Shown: positions 1-5,670 of the stretch, in pieces
Layout of the letters: every line of letters starts with the position of its first letter
How positions within the stretch are numbered: position 1 is the stretch's first letter
NCBI GenBank assembly: GCA_016203345.1
Contig: JACQMZ010000116.1
Location: 1-10,524 of the forward strand
DNA: 10,524 nucleotides
Origin: Candidatus Woesearchaeota archaeon
GTDB lineage: Archaea > Nanobdellota > Nanobdellia > Woesearchaeales > ARS49
Direction: 5' to 3'
The notes under the pieces: model-generated
Database searches by the model: none
Told to the model about the DNA's origin: nothing
Seen by the model: only the letters and a program-made list of their open reading frames with translations
Made by a program: the position numbers and the translations under genes

Positions 1-32
1 CCGGTGTGCTCCGCTACGCTCCGCAACACCGG
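1..32. repeat. Extragenic bulged hairpin H1
   Basis: Bases 1-7 pair with 26-32 (CCGGTGT/ACACCGG), A25 is bulged, and GC 8-9 pairs with GC 23-24. A TCC/TCC internal loop follows (GGA/GGA on the minus strand), then an apical GC/GC pair around a three-base loop, which reads GCGTAGC on the minus strand. The basal stem may continue outside the window. It resembles hairpins H2-H5 below but has a three-base rather than two-base purine loop. Confidence 0.55.
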
Positions 33-117
33 TCAGGAAAACTTATTTTATTTTCCAAGTTGAGGAGTTGAACATGCGATATCTCGTTGGTTCAAATTAT
101 CGATGCTGGTATCGAGT

Positions 118-129
118 AAAAAAAATAAA
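118..129 (-). terminator. T-rich terminator after tRNA-Val
   Basis: Immediately 3' of the tRNA discriminator base, the minus strand reads TTTATTTTTTTT. Runs of T without a required hairpin are the usual archaeal termination signal, so this probably ends the tRNA transcript. Confidence 0.5.
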
Positions 130-201
130 TGGGCCCGCCCGGATTCGAACCGGGGACCTTCACCGTGTAAAGGTGACGTCATACCGCTAGACCACGGGCC
201 C
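130..201 (-). tRNA. tRNA-Val (anticodon TAC)
   Basis: The minus strand folds as a complete cloverleaf. The acceptor stem GGGCCCG (201-195) pairs with CGGGCCC (137-131). The D arm has GTCT/TGAC-type pairing with AGCGGTA in the loop. The anticodon stem TCACC/GGTGA encloses loop TTTACAC, placing TAC at positions 34-36, which reads valine GUA codons. The T arm is CCCGG-TTCGAAT-CCGGG. Base 130 supplies an A discriminator. CCA is not encoded, so it would be added by CCA-adding enzyme. No intron is seen. A T-rich tract follows the 3' end, and a hairpin (202-240) abuts the 5' end. A candidate minus-strand TATA (TTTTTTAA, 242-249) would put the start inside that hairpin, but this is uncertain. Confidence 0.97.
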
Positions 202-240
202 AAAATTCTGAATTCGGCATACGCCTCATTCAAGAATTTT
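202..240. repeat. Extragenic bulged hairpin H2 (GA loop on minus strand)
   Basis: AAAATTCT (202-209) pairs with AGAATTTT (233-240), and A232 is bulged. GAAT (210-213) pairs with ATTC (228-231), TC faces TC at 214-215 and 226-227 (GA/GA on the minus strand), and GGC/GCC closes an ATAC loop. It fills the divergent gap between tRNA-Val and scpA and starts at the base next to the tRNA 5' end. Its arms match those of the hairpin at 4754-4795 in inverted orientation, while the apical part differs. Confidence 0.8.
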
Positions 241-259
241 GTTAAAAAACGTGAGTACC

Positions 260-267
260 TTTAAATA
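260..267 (+). promoter_or_regulatory. TATA box for scpA
   Basis: TTTAAATA is centred 26.5 bases before the GTG at 290. This is the archaeal TATA-to-start distance and implies a leaderless mRNA starting at or next to that codon. The box lies inside the longer open frame that begins at TTG 239, which argues against the upstream starts. Confidence 0.6.
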
Positions 268-289
268 CTCTGCGACGTCTAATTCTGTT

Positions 290-1039
290 GTGGAACAGAA
301 ACTCTTTTCCTTGCTTGTAGAGCGTGACGAGATCAGCTGGAAGTCCATCATTTACGACCTCGTCCAGCAGGAGGGCATGGATCCTTGGAATGTTGACATT
401 TCAAAACTCGCACAACTCTACCTTGACAAAGTAAAAGTTATGACTGTTGATTTGAAAGTGTCCGGCAAGGTAGTGCTTGCCGCGGCGATCCTGCTCCGCA
501 TAAAATCAAAACGGCTCGTCGGAGCAGACCTCAACGAGTTTGACCGGCTACTCGCGTCAGAAAACAGCGAACAGTTCTATGATGAGCTTGAACAACAACT
601 CATCGCAGGAGAAGAACGCGCCAACGCTGAAAATATCGAGCTCACGCCAAGAACACCAGTCCCGCGGCCACGAAAAGTCTCAGTGTATGACCTTGTCCGC
701 GCGCTGGAAAAAGCACTCGAAGTCAAAAAGAGACGCATCTGGAACTCCATCACTGCAGACCCACCTGCCATCCCCCACATGTCGTTTGATCTCGGCAAGG
801 AAACAGCACAACTGTTTGAGAAAATAGTGTCTTACTTCAGCCAGAACAATACACACCTGACTTTCTCACACTTCCTTCCGACCGGCCACACCAAAACAGA
901 CAAAATCTTTGCCTTCATTCCCCTCCTGCATCTTTCCCATCAGCAAAGAATCTCCCTTGACCAACCCAAACACTTCGGGGAAATAAACATCACTCTGCAC
1001 GAAAAAACACAGGAGGCACCCCATGCTCACGCCGGATGA
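290..1039 (+). CDS. scpA: Segregation and condensation protein A (ScpA kleisin)
   Basis: This is a kleisin expected to bridge the head domains of an SMC dimer in chromosome organisation and segregation. The N-terminal part carries the family signature: a helix entering EGMDPWNVDI, a Leu-rich helix, then a hydrophobic SMC-contacting helix ending in LLRIKSKRL. A charged, Pro-containing linker follows, and a C-terminal winged-helix-like part ends near LHEKTQEAPHAHAG. The start at GTG 290 gives 249 residues beginning just before the conserved EQKLFSLLVERDEI block. It is favoured because a TATA box lies 26.5 bases upstream. The frame stays open to TTG 239, and GTG 251 is another option, but the former overlaps a hairpin. 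The next gene overlaps the 3' end by 17 bases. No scpB or smc gene is visible. The family call is firm and the start is moderately sure. Confidence 0.88.
   Translation: MEQKLFSLLVERDEISWKSIIYDLVQQEGMDPWNVDISKLAQLYLDKVKVMTVDLKVSGKVVLAAAILLRIKSKRLVGADLNEFDRLLASENSEQFYDELEQQLIAGEERANAENIELTPRTPVPRPRKVSVYDLVRALEKALEVKKRRIWNSITADPPAIPHMSFDLGKETAQLFEKIVSYFSQNNTHLTFSHFLPTGHTKTDKIFAFIPLLHLSHQQRISLDQPKHFGEINITLHEKTQEAPHAHAG
1011..1016 (+). promoter_or_regulatory. Shine-Dalgarno site of the 54-residue gene
   Basis: AGGAGG lies six bases before ATG 1023 and inside the scpA coding region. It is one of the strongest ribosome-binding sites in the window and is the main support for translation of the short gene that follows. 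Confidence 0.7.
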
Positions 1040-1187
1040 ACAACAATTCCTACGCTCGCTCGTCATTGAAAACCTCAAACACTTCCGCAAAGAAAAAAAG
1101 CTCCTGACAGATGTTGACGTATCTTTCCTCAAAGCACAACACCAGCTCGAACACTTCCTTGTCGACTTGGCAAAAAAACTGGAGTAA
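1023..1187 (+). CDS. Small conserved-looking protein between scpA and pfdA (54 aa)
   Basis: The 54-residue product runs from MLTPDEQQFL to DLAKKLE. I do not recognise a family. It is charged and predicted to be mainly helical, with an acidic/amphipathic N-terminal helix (about 4-24), a Lys-rich turn (KEKK) and a second amphipathic helix (about 31-54), so a small helical hairpin or coiled-coil partner is plausible. It has no cysteine, membrane segment or signal peptide. Support for a real gene comes from an ATG overlapping scpA by 17 bases, a perfect AGGAGG six bases upstream, and a stop three bases before pfdA. Such coupling suggests co-translation with scpA. A role with ScpA or prefoldin is only inference from position. 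Confidence 0.72.
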   Translation: MLTPDEQQFLRSLVIENLKHFRKEKKLLTDVDVSFLKAQHQLEHFLVDLAKKLE

Positions 1188-1190
1188 CTT

Positions 1191-1619
1191 ATGACAGAGC
1201 AAAACAGGCAAGAAGAAGACATCAAACGCAGATACGTTGAACTCCAACTCCTCGAAAGACAACTCAAAACCCTGCACTCCCAAATTCAACAACTTGAACA
1301 GCAAACAGCCGAAGTCGACGAAATCACCAACGTACTCCACCAGCTCGCGGAACAAAAGCCAGACACCGACATACTCATCCCCATCAGCCAAGGCATCTTT
1401 TTCAAAGGAAAACTCATCGACGCCAAACAAGTCCTTGTCAACGTGGGCAGCGGCACGTTCATTAAAAAAGAATCTGCAGAAACGCAAAAAGACCTTGGCA
1501 ATCAAGTCGTCCAGATGAGAAAACTTGCAGAAGACCGGGCGGCAAAACTGCAGGAACTGTCCACGTATGCCGAACGCGTCCAGGAAGACCTTAAAAAACT
1601 CGTAGAAGAACACCAATAA
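1191..1619 (+). CDS. pfdA: Prefoldin subunit alpha
   Basis: This is the alpha subunit of the archaeal prefoldin hexamer, a cytosolic jellyfish-shaped holdase that passes unfolded proteins to the thermosome. The 142-residue length is normal for the family. Residues about 5-50 form the first coiled-coil helix (rich in Gln, Glu and Leu). The central beta hairpins include the typical DILIPISQGIFFKGKL stretch and VLVNVGSGTFIKK. Residues about 90-142 form the returning coiled-coil helix. A GGAG site at 1181-1184 lies six bases before the ATG. The gene starts three bases after the 54-residue gene and ends two bases before ftsY. A prefoldin alpha/ftsY neighbourhood is widespread in archaea, which supports both calls. 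Confidence 0.95.
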   Translation: MTEQNRQEEDIKRRYVELQLLERQLKTLHSQIQQLEQQTAEVDEITNVLHQLAEQKPDTDILIPISQGIFFKGKLIDAKQVLVNVGSGTFIKKESAETQKDLGNQVVQMRKLAEDRAAKLQELSTYAERVQEDLKKLVEEHQ

Positions 1620-1621
1620 CC

Positions 1622-3019
1622 ATGTTCAACTTCCTCAAAGACAAACTCAAAAGCGCATTCTCCATCTTCAGCAAAAAAGTAGAGGAATCTCCTGCTGAAA
1701 CGCCTGTTGAAACTCCTGTCGAAGCACCTGTTGAAGTTCCTGCTGAGGTCCCTCCACGTAAACCGCCGATCGAAGAACCACGAGCGCCCCCTGCATCAGA
1801 ACAACCCGCTGTGGCACAGCCGGAACCACAACAACCTCAACCACTTGTTCCTTTTGAAATAAAATCTCAGGCCACGCAAGCTGAAATCAAGCCCATAACA
1901 ACTCGAGAAGTAAAGCTGGTTGAAGTTAAGAAAACGCCAACGCCGAAACCTGTGCCAAAAACACACGAGCCGCCAGTTGCTCCGCCTGCCTCCTTGCCTA
2001 CTCCTTTGCCTGTTAAGACTCCTGTACCTGTGCCGCTGAAAATCGAACCACAGCACATCGAGCCTCCAGCTGCACTCAAACCAGCACTATCAGTCACGCC
2101 GCCGACAGAAGAACAAGTCGTGAAGGCACAAGAAGAAGCCAAGAAAAAAGGATGGTTCGGGGCCATCACAGAAGCGATCACCACAAAAAAAATAACAGAA
2201 GAACAATTCAACGAGCTCTTCTGGGACGTCGAACTTGCCATGCTTGAAAACAACGTCGCAGTCCAAGTGATTGACAAAATCAAAACTGATCTCCGCACAA
2301 CAGTCGTGGGCAAACCACTCCCCCGCACAAAAGTTTCTGAAACAGTCATGAACACCCTCAAAGCAAGCCTTAATGGATTGTTTGTTGATTCAGGATATAG
2401 TCTGTTAACAGAAGCAAAACAGCACAAGCCATTTGTCATCGCATTTGTCGGCATCAACGGGTCAGGAAAAACCACAACCATCGCAAAAGTCGCGCAATTG
2501 CTCAAAAAGAACGGGCTCAGCGTCGTCATGGCAGCAGCAGACACGTTCAGAGCAGCAGCCATCGACCAACTCCAGATACACGCGGATTCATTAGGATGCA
2601 AACTCATCAAACACGATTACGGCGCAGACCCTGCCGCTGTCGCCTTTGACGCAATTGAACACGCGAAAGCCAAAGACAAAGACGTTGTTTTGATTGATAC
2701 CGCCGGACGACTGCATTCCAACACAAACCTCATCGACGAAATGAAAAAAATAATCAGGGTAGCCAAGCCACACCTCAAAATCTTCATCGGCGAAAGCATC
2801 ACTGGCAACGACTGCGTAGAACAAGCATGCACGTTTGACAACGCCATAGGCATCGACGGCATCATCCTCTCCAAAGCAGACATCGACGACAAAGGCGGAG
2901 CCGCGCTCTCCATCAGCTACGTCACAAAAAAACCCATCCTCTACCTCGGGGTTGGACAAGCGTATGACGATCTCAGGGCGTTTGACAAAAACCAATTGCT
3001 GGCACAAATAGGCGTGTAG
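1622..3019 (+). CDS. ftsY: Signal recognition particle receptor FtsY
   Basis: This is the SRP receptor GTPase, which docks the SRP54-ribosome complex at the membrane so that membrane and secreted proteins enter the Sec translocon. It has 465 residues. An amphipathic N-terminal helix (about 1-20, MFNFLKDKLKSAF) suits peripheral membrane binding. A long Pro/Glu/Val-rich linker runs to about residue 160, with repeated ETPV/APV units. The NG domain then has the P-loop GINGSGKT (277-284), DTFRAAA (from 307), DTAGR (359-363), SKAD guanine-specificity motif (417-420) and the closing GVGQAYDDLRAF. The SKAD and GESITGND variants are compatible with archaeal FtsY. The long acidic/proline linker is an unusual feature of this copy. 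It is the last gene of the operon, and a minus-strand helicase fragment converges on it 13 bases away. Confidence 0.97.
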   Translation: MFNFLKDKLKSAFSIFSKKVEESPAETPVETPVEAPVEVPAEVPPRKPPIEEPRAPPASEQPAVAQPEPQQPQPLVPFEIKSQATQAEIKPITTREVKLVEVKKTPTPKPVPKTHEPPVAPPASLPTPLPVKTPVPVPLKIEPQHIEPPAALKPALSVTPPTEEQVVKAQEEAKKKGWFGAITEAITTKKITEEQFNELFWDVELAMLENNVAVQVIDKIKTDLRTTVVGKPLPRTKVSETVMNTLKASLNGLFVDSGYSLLTEAKQHKPFVIAFVGINGSGKTTTIAKVAQLLKKNGLSVVMAAADTFRAAAIDQLQIHADSLGCKLIKHDYGADPAAVAFDAIEHAKAKDKDVVLIDTAGRLHSNTNLIDEMKKIIRVAKPHLKIFIGESITGNDCVEQACTFDNAIGIDGIILSKADIDDKGGAALSISYVTKKPILYLGVGQAYDDLRAFDKNQLLAQIGV

Positions 3020-3032
3020 TCATGGTACGTGT

Positions 3033-3707
3033 TTAGCGTCTGTCTTTAAATTCGATCGCTCCATCGTAATACACGCCCTTGTGCAATGGAATGGGCCGCC
3101 AGTTGTCGTCAACTAAAGTTGCATCCAACCAGTCAGCAAGCTCTTTCGGATTCCCAATCGTTGCAGACAACCCGATAATTTGAATCTGGGGAAGAAGCTG
3201 ACGCAAAAGAGTGATGAGTATTTCCAGCGTCGGACCCCTGCTCACGTCGTTCAACAAGTGAATCTCATCCACCACCATAAGCGACACTTGAGACAGCCAT
3301 GGCGCATGATGGCGGAGAAGACTGTCCAGCTTTTCAGCAGTGCAAATGATGAGGTCATAGTCAGCCAGGCGCGGATCTGCAGAATCAAAATCACCAACCG
3401 ACAATGCCACCCTGAACATCGCACCCCACCGCCTGCGAAACTCCTTAGCCTTTTCTGTGGCCAACGCCACGAGCGGAACTATGTAAATGACTTTTCCTTT
3501 CTTGCTCAGAATTGTCTTTGTAGCGCCGAGCTCTGCGATGAGAGTCTTACCTGATGCTGTGGGCGTGCAGATAAGCAAACTCTTGCCGCGCAACAGTCCA
3601 GCCGTGATCGCCTTTTCCTGCGCAGGCCTCAAATCGTTAATTCCCTCCTCAGACAATATTGAAATCACCTGATGAGGAACATCTGCGGCAAGCATGGACA
3701 AAGTCAT
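3033..3707 (-). CDS. Hel308/Ski2-like helicase fragment, first RecA domain only
   Basis: It encodes only the N-terminal ATPase lobe of a superfamily 2 DNA helicase of the Hel308/Ski2 group. Counting from ATG 3707 (224 residues), one sees the Q-motif region LRPAQEKAI, motif I TPTASGKT (48-55), motif Ia IVPLVALATEK, a TAEKLDSL motif, motif II DEIH (147-150) and motif III SAT (181-183). The frame ends with EFKDRR at what should be the lobe 1/lobe 2 boundary. The second RecA lobe, winged helix and ratchet domains are missing, and ftsY lies directly beyond. Full Hel308 proteins are about 700 residues. It could be a decayed remnant, a split gene with its other half elsewhere, or a stand-alone domain. 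The frame can be extended to TTG 3722. It follows vapC closely and may be read from the same promoter. Confidence 0.8.
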   Translation of the reverse strand: MTLSMLAADVPHQVISILSEEGINDLRPAQEKAITAGLLRGKSLLICTPTASGKTLIAELGATKTILSKKGKVIYIVPLVALATEKAKEFRRRWGAMFRVALSVGDFDSADPRLADYDLIICTAEKLDSLLRHHAPWLSQVSLMVVDEIHLLNDVSRGPTLEILITLLRQLLPQIQIIGLSATIGNPKELADWLDATLVDDNWRPIPLHKGVYYDGAIEFKDRR

Positions 3708-3730
3708 ATGATGGCCAAACAACGGGAAGA

Positions 3731-4168
3731 TTAAGAAGGTTGTGCATTAAATGGATTTATCACAGTAATTCCTGGTATTTTGTTGAAATCTTTTTCATTT
3801 TCAGTATGAACAGTGAAAATATTATACTCGAGCATTGTTGCTGCAAGAAGGGCGTCCCAATAATCTGCATTTTGTGTGGCGCAAAACTGAACTGCTTTCG
3901 CGACAGTTTCGGGTCGTGGAGCTATTTTCACAATGCCTGTAAACTGCACAAGCTTTTGTACAAGTTCGGCTGCAACGGCCTTTTCAAGCGGCTGCTGAAT
4001 TTTTGATGTTACCACTGCAAAAAATTCCGACAAGTTTTGAATGCTCACACAAAACATACCACTTTCGCTCAGCGCCTTACTTAACAAACTTTGTGCGATT
4101 TGTCGTTTGGCGGCAAGGCTATTATCAAAGGCGTAAACTAAAACATTGGTATCAATAAGGGCGATCAT
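3731..4168 (-). CDS. vapC: VapC-type PIN-domain toxin ribonuclease
   Basis: This PIN-domain endoribonuclease of 145 residues is the toxin of a type II pair. The expected acidic metal-binding residues are visible: D6 in ALIDTNVL, E48 in NLSEF, D102/D105 in ADYWDALLAA, and D127 in TENEKDF with N124. VapC enzymes usually cleave tRNA or rRNA, but the target cannot be told from the sequence. The ATG at 4168 overlaps the antitoxin end by 17 bases and puts MIALIDTN at the N terminus, the standard beginning of the fold. The open frame extends further upstream, but that part lies within the antitoxin. The end of the gene lies 23 bases upstream of the helicase-fragment ATG. Confidence 0.92.
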   Translation of the reverse strand: MIALIDTNVLVYAFDNSLAAKRQIAQSLLSKALSESGMFCVSIQNLSEFFAVVTSKIQQPLEKAVAAELVQKLVQFTGIVKIAPRPETVAKAVQFCATQNADYWDALLAATMLEYNIFTVHTENEKDFNKIPGITVINPFNAQPS

Positions 4169-4394
4169 AAAGTTCTGCCCGCCGCTTGTACAAGAGTCTT
4201 CCCATGGCGAAACCTTTGTCCAGCAAGTGGTGCAGTTCTTCGCCAATTTTCTTCTGTTCTTGCTCATCCAGCCAGTGCTCAACGGCTCGGCTGATATTCC
4301 TGCCAAGGCTCCCTTTCTGTTGACCTGTTTTGCGGACGTGTTTTCTTAAACGCTGTTCAACATCCTCGGATATGCTGACAGTTATCGTTCCCAT
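4152..4394 (-). CDS. vapB: VapB-like ribbon-helix-helix antitoxin
   Basis: This 80-residue antitoxin is expected to bind and inhibit the downstream PIN toxin and repress its own promoter. Residues about 3-45 form a ribbon-helix-helix DNA-binding domain: strand TITVSI, helix SEDVEQRLRKHVRK, then the KGSLGRNISRAVEHWL helix. The C-terminal segment around MGRLLYKRRAELYDRP is the part likely to wrap around the toxin. ATG 4394 is chosen over an upstream ATG in the same frame because it begins exactly at the conserved strand, a TATA box lies 26.5 bases upstream, and the longer version would contain the operator. The stop overlaps the vapC start by 17 bases, so translation is probably coupled. Confidence 0.9.
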   Translation of the reverse strand: MGTITVSISEDVEQRLRKHVRKTGQQKGSLGRNISRAVEHWLDEQEQKKIGEELHHLLDKGFAMGRLLYKRRAELYDRPY

Positions 4395-4398
4395 AAAT

Positions 4399-4444
4399 AG
4401 TACGTAGATTATGAAATATTTAAATGTTTCCCTATCTACGTACT
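4399..4444 (-). promoter_or_regulatory. vapBC promoter within an 11-bp inverted repeat (operator)
   Basis: AGTACGTAGAT (4399-4409) and ATCTACGTACT (4434-4444) are perfect reverse complements separated by 24 bases. Between them the minus strand has TATA box TTTAAATA (4417-4424), centred 26.5 bases before ATG 4394. The inner arm therefore lies between the TATA box and the start. Binding of an RHH antitoxin to both arms would block TBP and polymerase, the normal autorepression of vapBC loci. Confidence 0.8.
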
Positions 4445-4446
4445 TC

Positions 4447-4743
4447 TTATCTCTCAAACCCCGCATACGTCCAAGTGAGTGCGGAGAGTTTGTATTCTCG
4501 TCCGTCTGGACACGCGCACGTCACAAGCCTGCGCGTTTCATCATAGTTGACGGCCCGCGCAGTGACGCGCGTCAGCCCGCTCCTGCACTGGACTTGCTTT
4601 GCACACAGCTTGCTTACAGTGTCAGGATCAGGCGCAACAACATACAGCCGCCTTGTACCCATGCCAGTCGGCTGGTCGAGAAGAACTGCAACAATGCTCA
4701 CTACCAATAACACTGCCACAGTAGACGCAAAAATCATTCTCAT
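4447..4743 (-). CDS. Membrane-anchored four-cysteine protein, copy A
   Basis: The 98-residue product has an N-terminal hydrophobic segment (about 3-22, rich in Val/Leu) preceded by Arg, so it is probably anchored with the rest outside the membrane. It then has C47 and C53 (CX5C) and C76/C78 in CACPDGR. The CXCPDG signature is shared with copy C, and the order of TM segment, cysteine pair and CXCP is shared with all four neighbours, so this is the most divergent copy of the family. I do not know its function. Metal binding or paired disulfides are possible. It lies downstream of copy B across a hairpin (4754-4795), and no clear TATA box of its own is seen, so it is probably read from the same transcript. 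M3 is an alternative start. Confidence 0.72.
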   Translation of the reverse strand: MRMIFASTVAVLLVVSIVAVLLDQPTGMGTRRLYVVAPDPDTVSKLCAKQVQCRSGLTRVTARAVNYDETRRLVTCACPDGREYKLSALTWTYAGFER

Positions 4744-4753
4744 GTTTCACTGG

Positions 4754-4795
4754 AAAATTCTTGAATGAGTCCCGAAGGGGCGAATTCAGAATTTT
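4754..4795. repeat. Extragenic bulged hairpin H3 (GA loop on plus strand)
   Basis: AAAATTCT (4754-4761) pairs with AGAATTTT (4788-4795), and T4762 is bulged. GAAT (4763-4766) pairs with ATTC (4784-4787), and GA faces GA at 4767-4768 and 4782-4783. GTCCC pairs with GGGGC (one T-G wobble) around a GAA triloop (4774-4776). It fills the gap between copies B and A of the cysteine-rich genes. The arms repeat those of H2 in inverted orientation, while the apical stem has a different sequence but still pairs. Confidence 0.82.
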
Positions 4796-4798
4796 CGG

Positions 4799-5086
4799 TT
4801 AGTATTTCCGCACCGGATTAATCGCGAAAAACGTTTCTGCATGACCAGGGCACTTGCACAACACATTGCCCCACTCGTCAATACCTGCTTCAAACGCAAT
4901 CCGCGTCGCGCTTCCGCACTCCACAATCTTGCACGGGTTATTCGTGCGAACCGTGTGCGGAATAGCGGTGCCATACGCCTGCTGCGTGCTCGCCACCTGA
5001 CCAGTCACGCCACCGCTGTACAGCAACACAATGGCGATAATCGCCACAATAAACACAACTGCCAACACCACATGTTCAGATTTCAT
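4799..5086 (-). CDS. Membrane-anchored four-cysteine protein, copy B
   Basis: This 95-residue protein has a single N-terminal membrane span (about 6-23) followed by VTGQ, then an exposed domain with NNPCKIVEC (C52, C57), a GIDEWGN turn and CKCPG (C77, C79). It ends in VRKY. The cysteine spacing CX4C-19-CXCP and the closing RKY match copy D closely, and NPC and the CXCP spacing match copy C, which indicates gene duplication. ATG 5086 overlaps the stop of copy C as ATGA, and a GGGGGTGGG stretch just upstream can act as ribosome-binding site. Function is unknown. The four cysteines could bind zinc or iron, or form two disulfides outside the cell. Confidence 0.82.
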   Translation of the reverse strand: MKSEHVVLAVVFIVAIIAIVLLYSGGVTGQVASTQQAYGTAIPHTVRTNNPCKIVECGSATRIAFEAGIDEWGNVLCKCPGHAETFFAINPVRKY

Positions 5087-5670
5087 GGTCCCACCCCCGC
5101 TAATTCCTGCGCCTGCAAGCCAGGCCGTTGAATACTTCTCCCTGCCTTCCTGCACTGGTTGCGAACGTCTTCAATACATTTACTCAAGCAAATACTCGGC
5201 CACGCCGCAAGATCCATCGCGCTGCAGCCAGGCACACCATATTCTTTGCAACACATTTCCGTGCCAACCCTGTTGCACAAATCACGATAATGCACTTCAG
5301 AAACAGGCACTGACACTCTTTCGCAATAATCACTCATCTGCTGTTCCCGCGCGCTTGGCGGAACTTCCTCAAAATCACGCATCACCTGACCAGTCGCGTA
5401 AATACGCTTTGGCGTCCTGTCGCGTGTCTCGACAATCCTGCCGTCAGGACACGCGCACTGCATCGCGCCAGTATCAGGATTATTTCCTGCGTACGTCGCT
5501 GAGAGGCCAGGCGCGCACCGCACCAAGAGGCACGGGTTCCAATCCGCATAGAACACCTGCTCGCGTTCGACTTGCGCAAACGTCAACTGCCCAGTTGCCT
5601 GCAAGCCAAACAACGACATGACAGCGCCCAAGCCAACAATCGCGACAACACCCAACCACAACAGCTTCAT
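5083..5670 (-). CDS. Membrane-anchored cysteine-rich protein, copy C with extended C-terminal domain
   Basis: The 195-residue product has a signal-anchor-like segment (about 3-23) and ATGQL, then the family module: NPCLLVRC (C47, C52), NNPDTG, CACPDGR (C72, C74) and KRIY at 88-91. Unlike its neighbours it continues for about 100 residues with eight further cysteines (116, 132, 140, 141, 149, 161, 165, 173), including a CCKEYGVPGC cluster. This suggests a second disulfide-bonded domain fused to the module. Start ATG 5670 overlaps the stop of copy D (TGATG) and has a GAGGAGG site just upstream. The longer upstream frame lies inside copy D and is discarded. I do not recognise the extension, and an extracytoplasmic location is inferred from the N terminus. 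Confidence 0.82.
   Translation of the reverse strand: MKLLWLGVVAIVGLGAVMSLFGLQATGQLTFAQVEREQVFYADWNPCLLVRCAPGLSATYAGNNPDTGAMQCACPDGRIVETRDRTPKRIYATGQVMRDFEEVPPSAREQQMSDYCERVSVPVSEVHYRDLCNRVGTEMCCKEYGVPGCSAMDLAAWPSICLSKCIEDVRNQCRKAGRSIQRPGLQAQELAGVGP

Noticed and set aside
1..32. Hairpin H1 as an intrinsic terminator
   Set aside because: No T tract follows directly on either visible side, and it shares its design with hairpins in promoter regions.
36..56. GGAAAA/TTTTCC inverted repeat near the left edge
   Set aside because: The arms are short and AT-rich with a nine-base loop, as expected by chance in this composition.
48..233. Minus-strand open frame of 61 codons
   Set aside because: It runs through the complete tRNA-Val gene and hairpin H2 and has no protein-like features.
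866..2610. Long minus-strand frames opposite scpA, pfdA and ftsY
   Set aside because: They are shadows of well-supported plus-strand genes, with low-complexity Ser/Cys/Phe-rich translations and no motifs.
4169..4306. Longer start for vapC
   Set aside because: The extra residues are encoded within the antitoxin gene and precede the standard N-terminal PIN strand.
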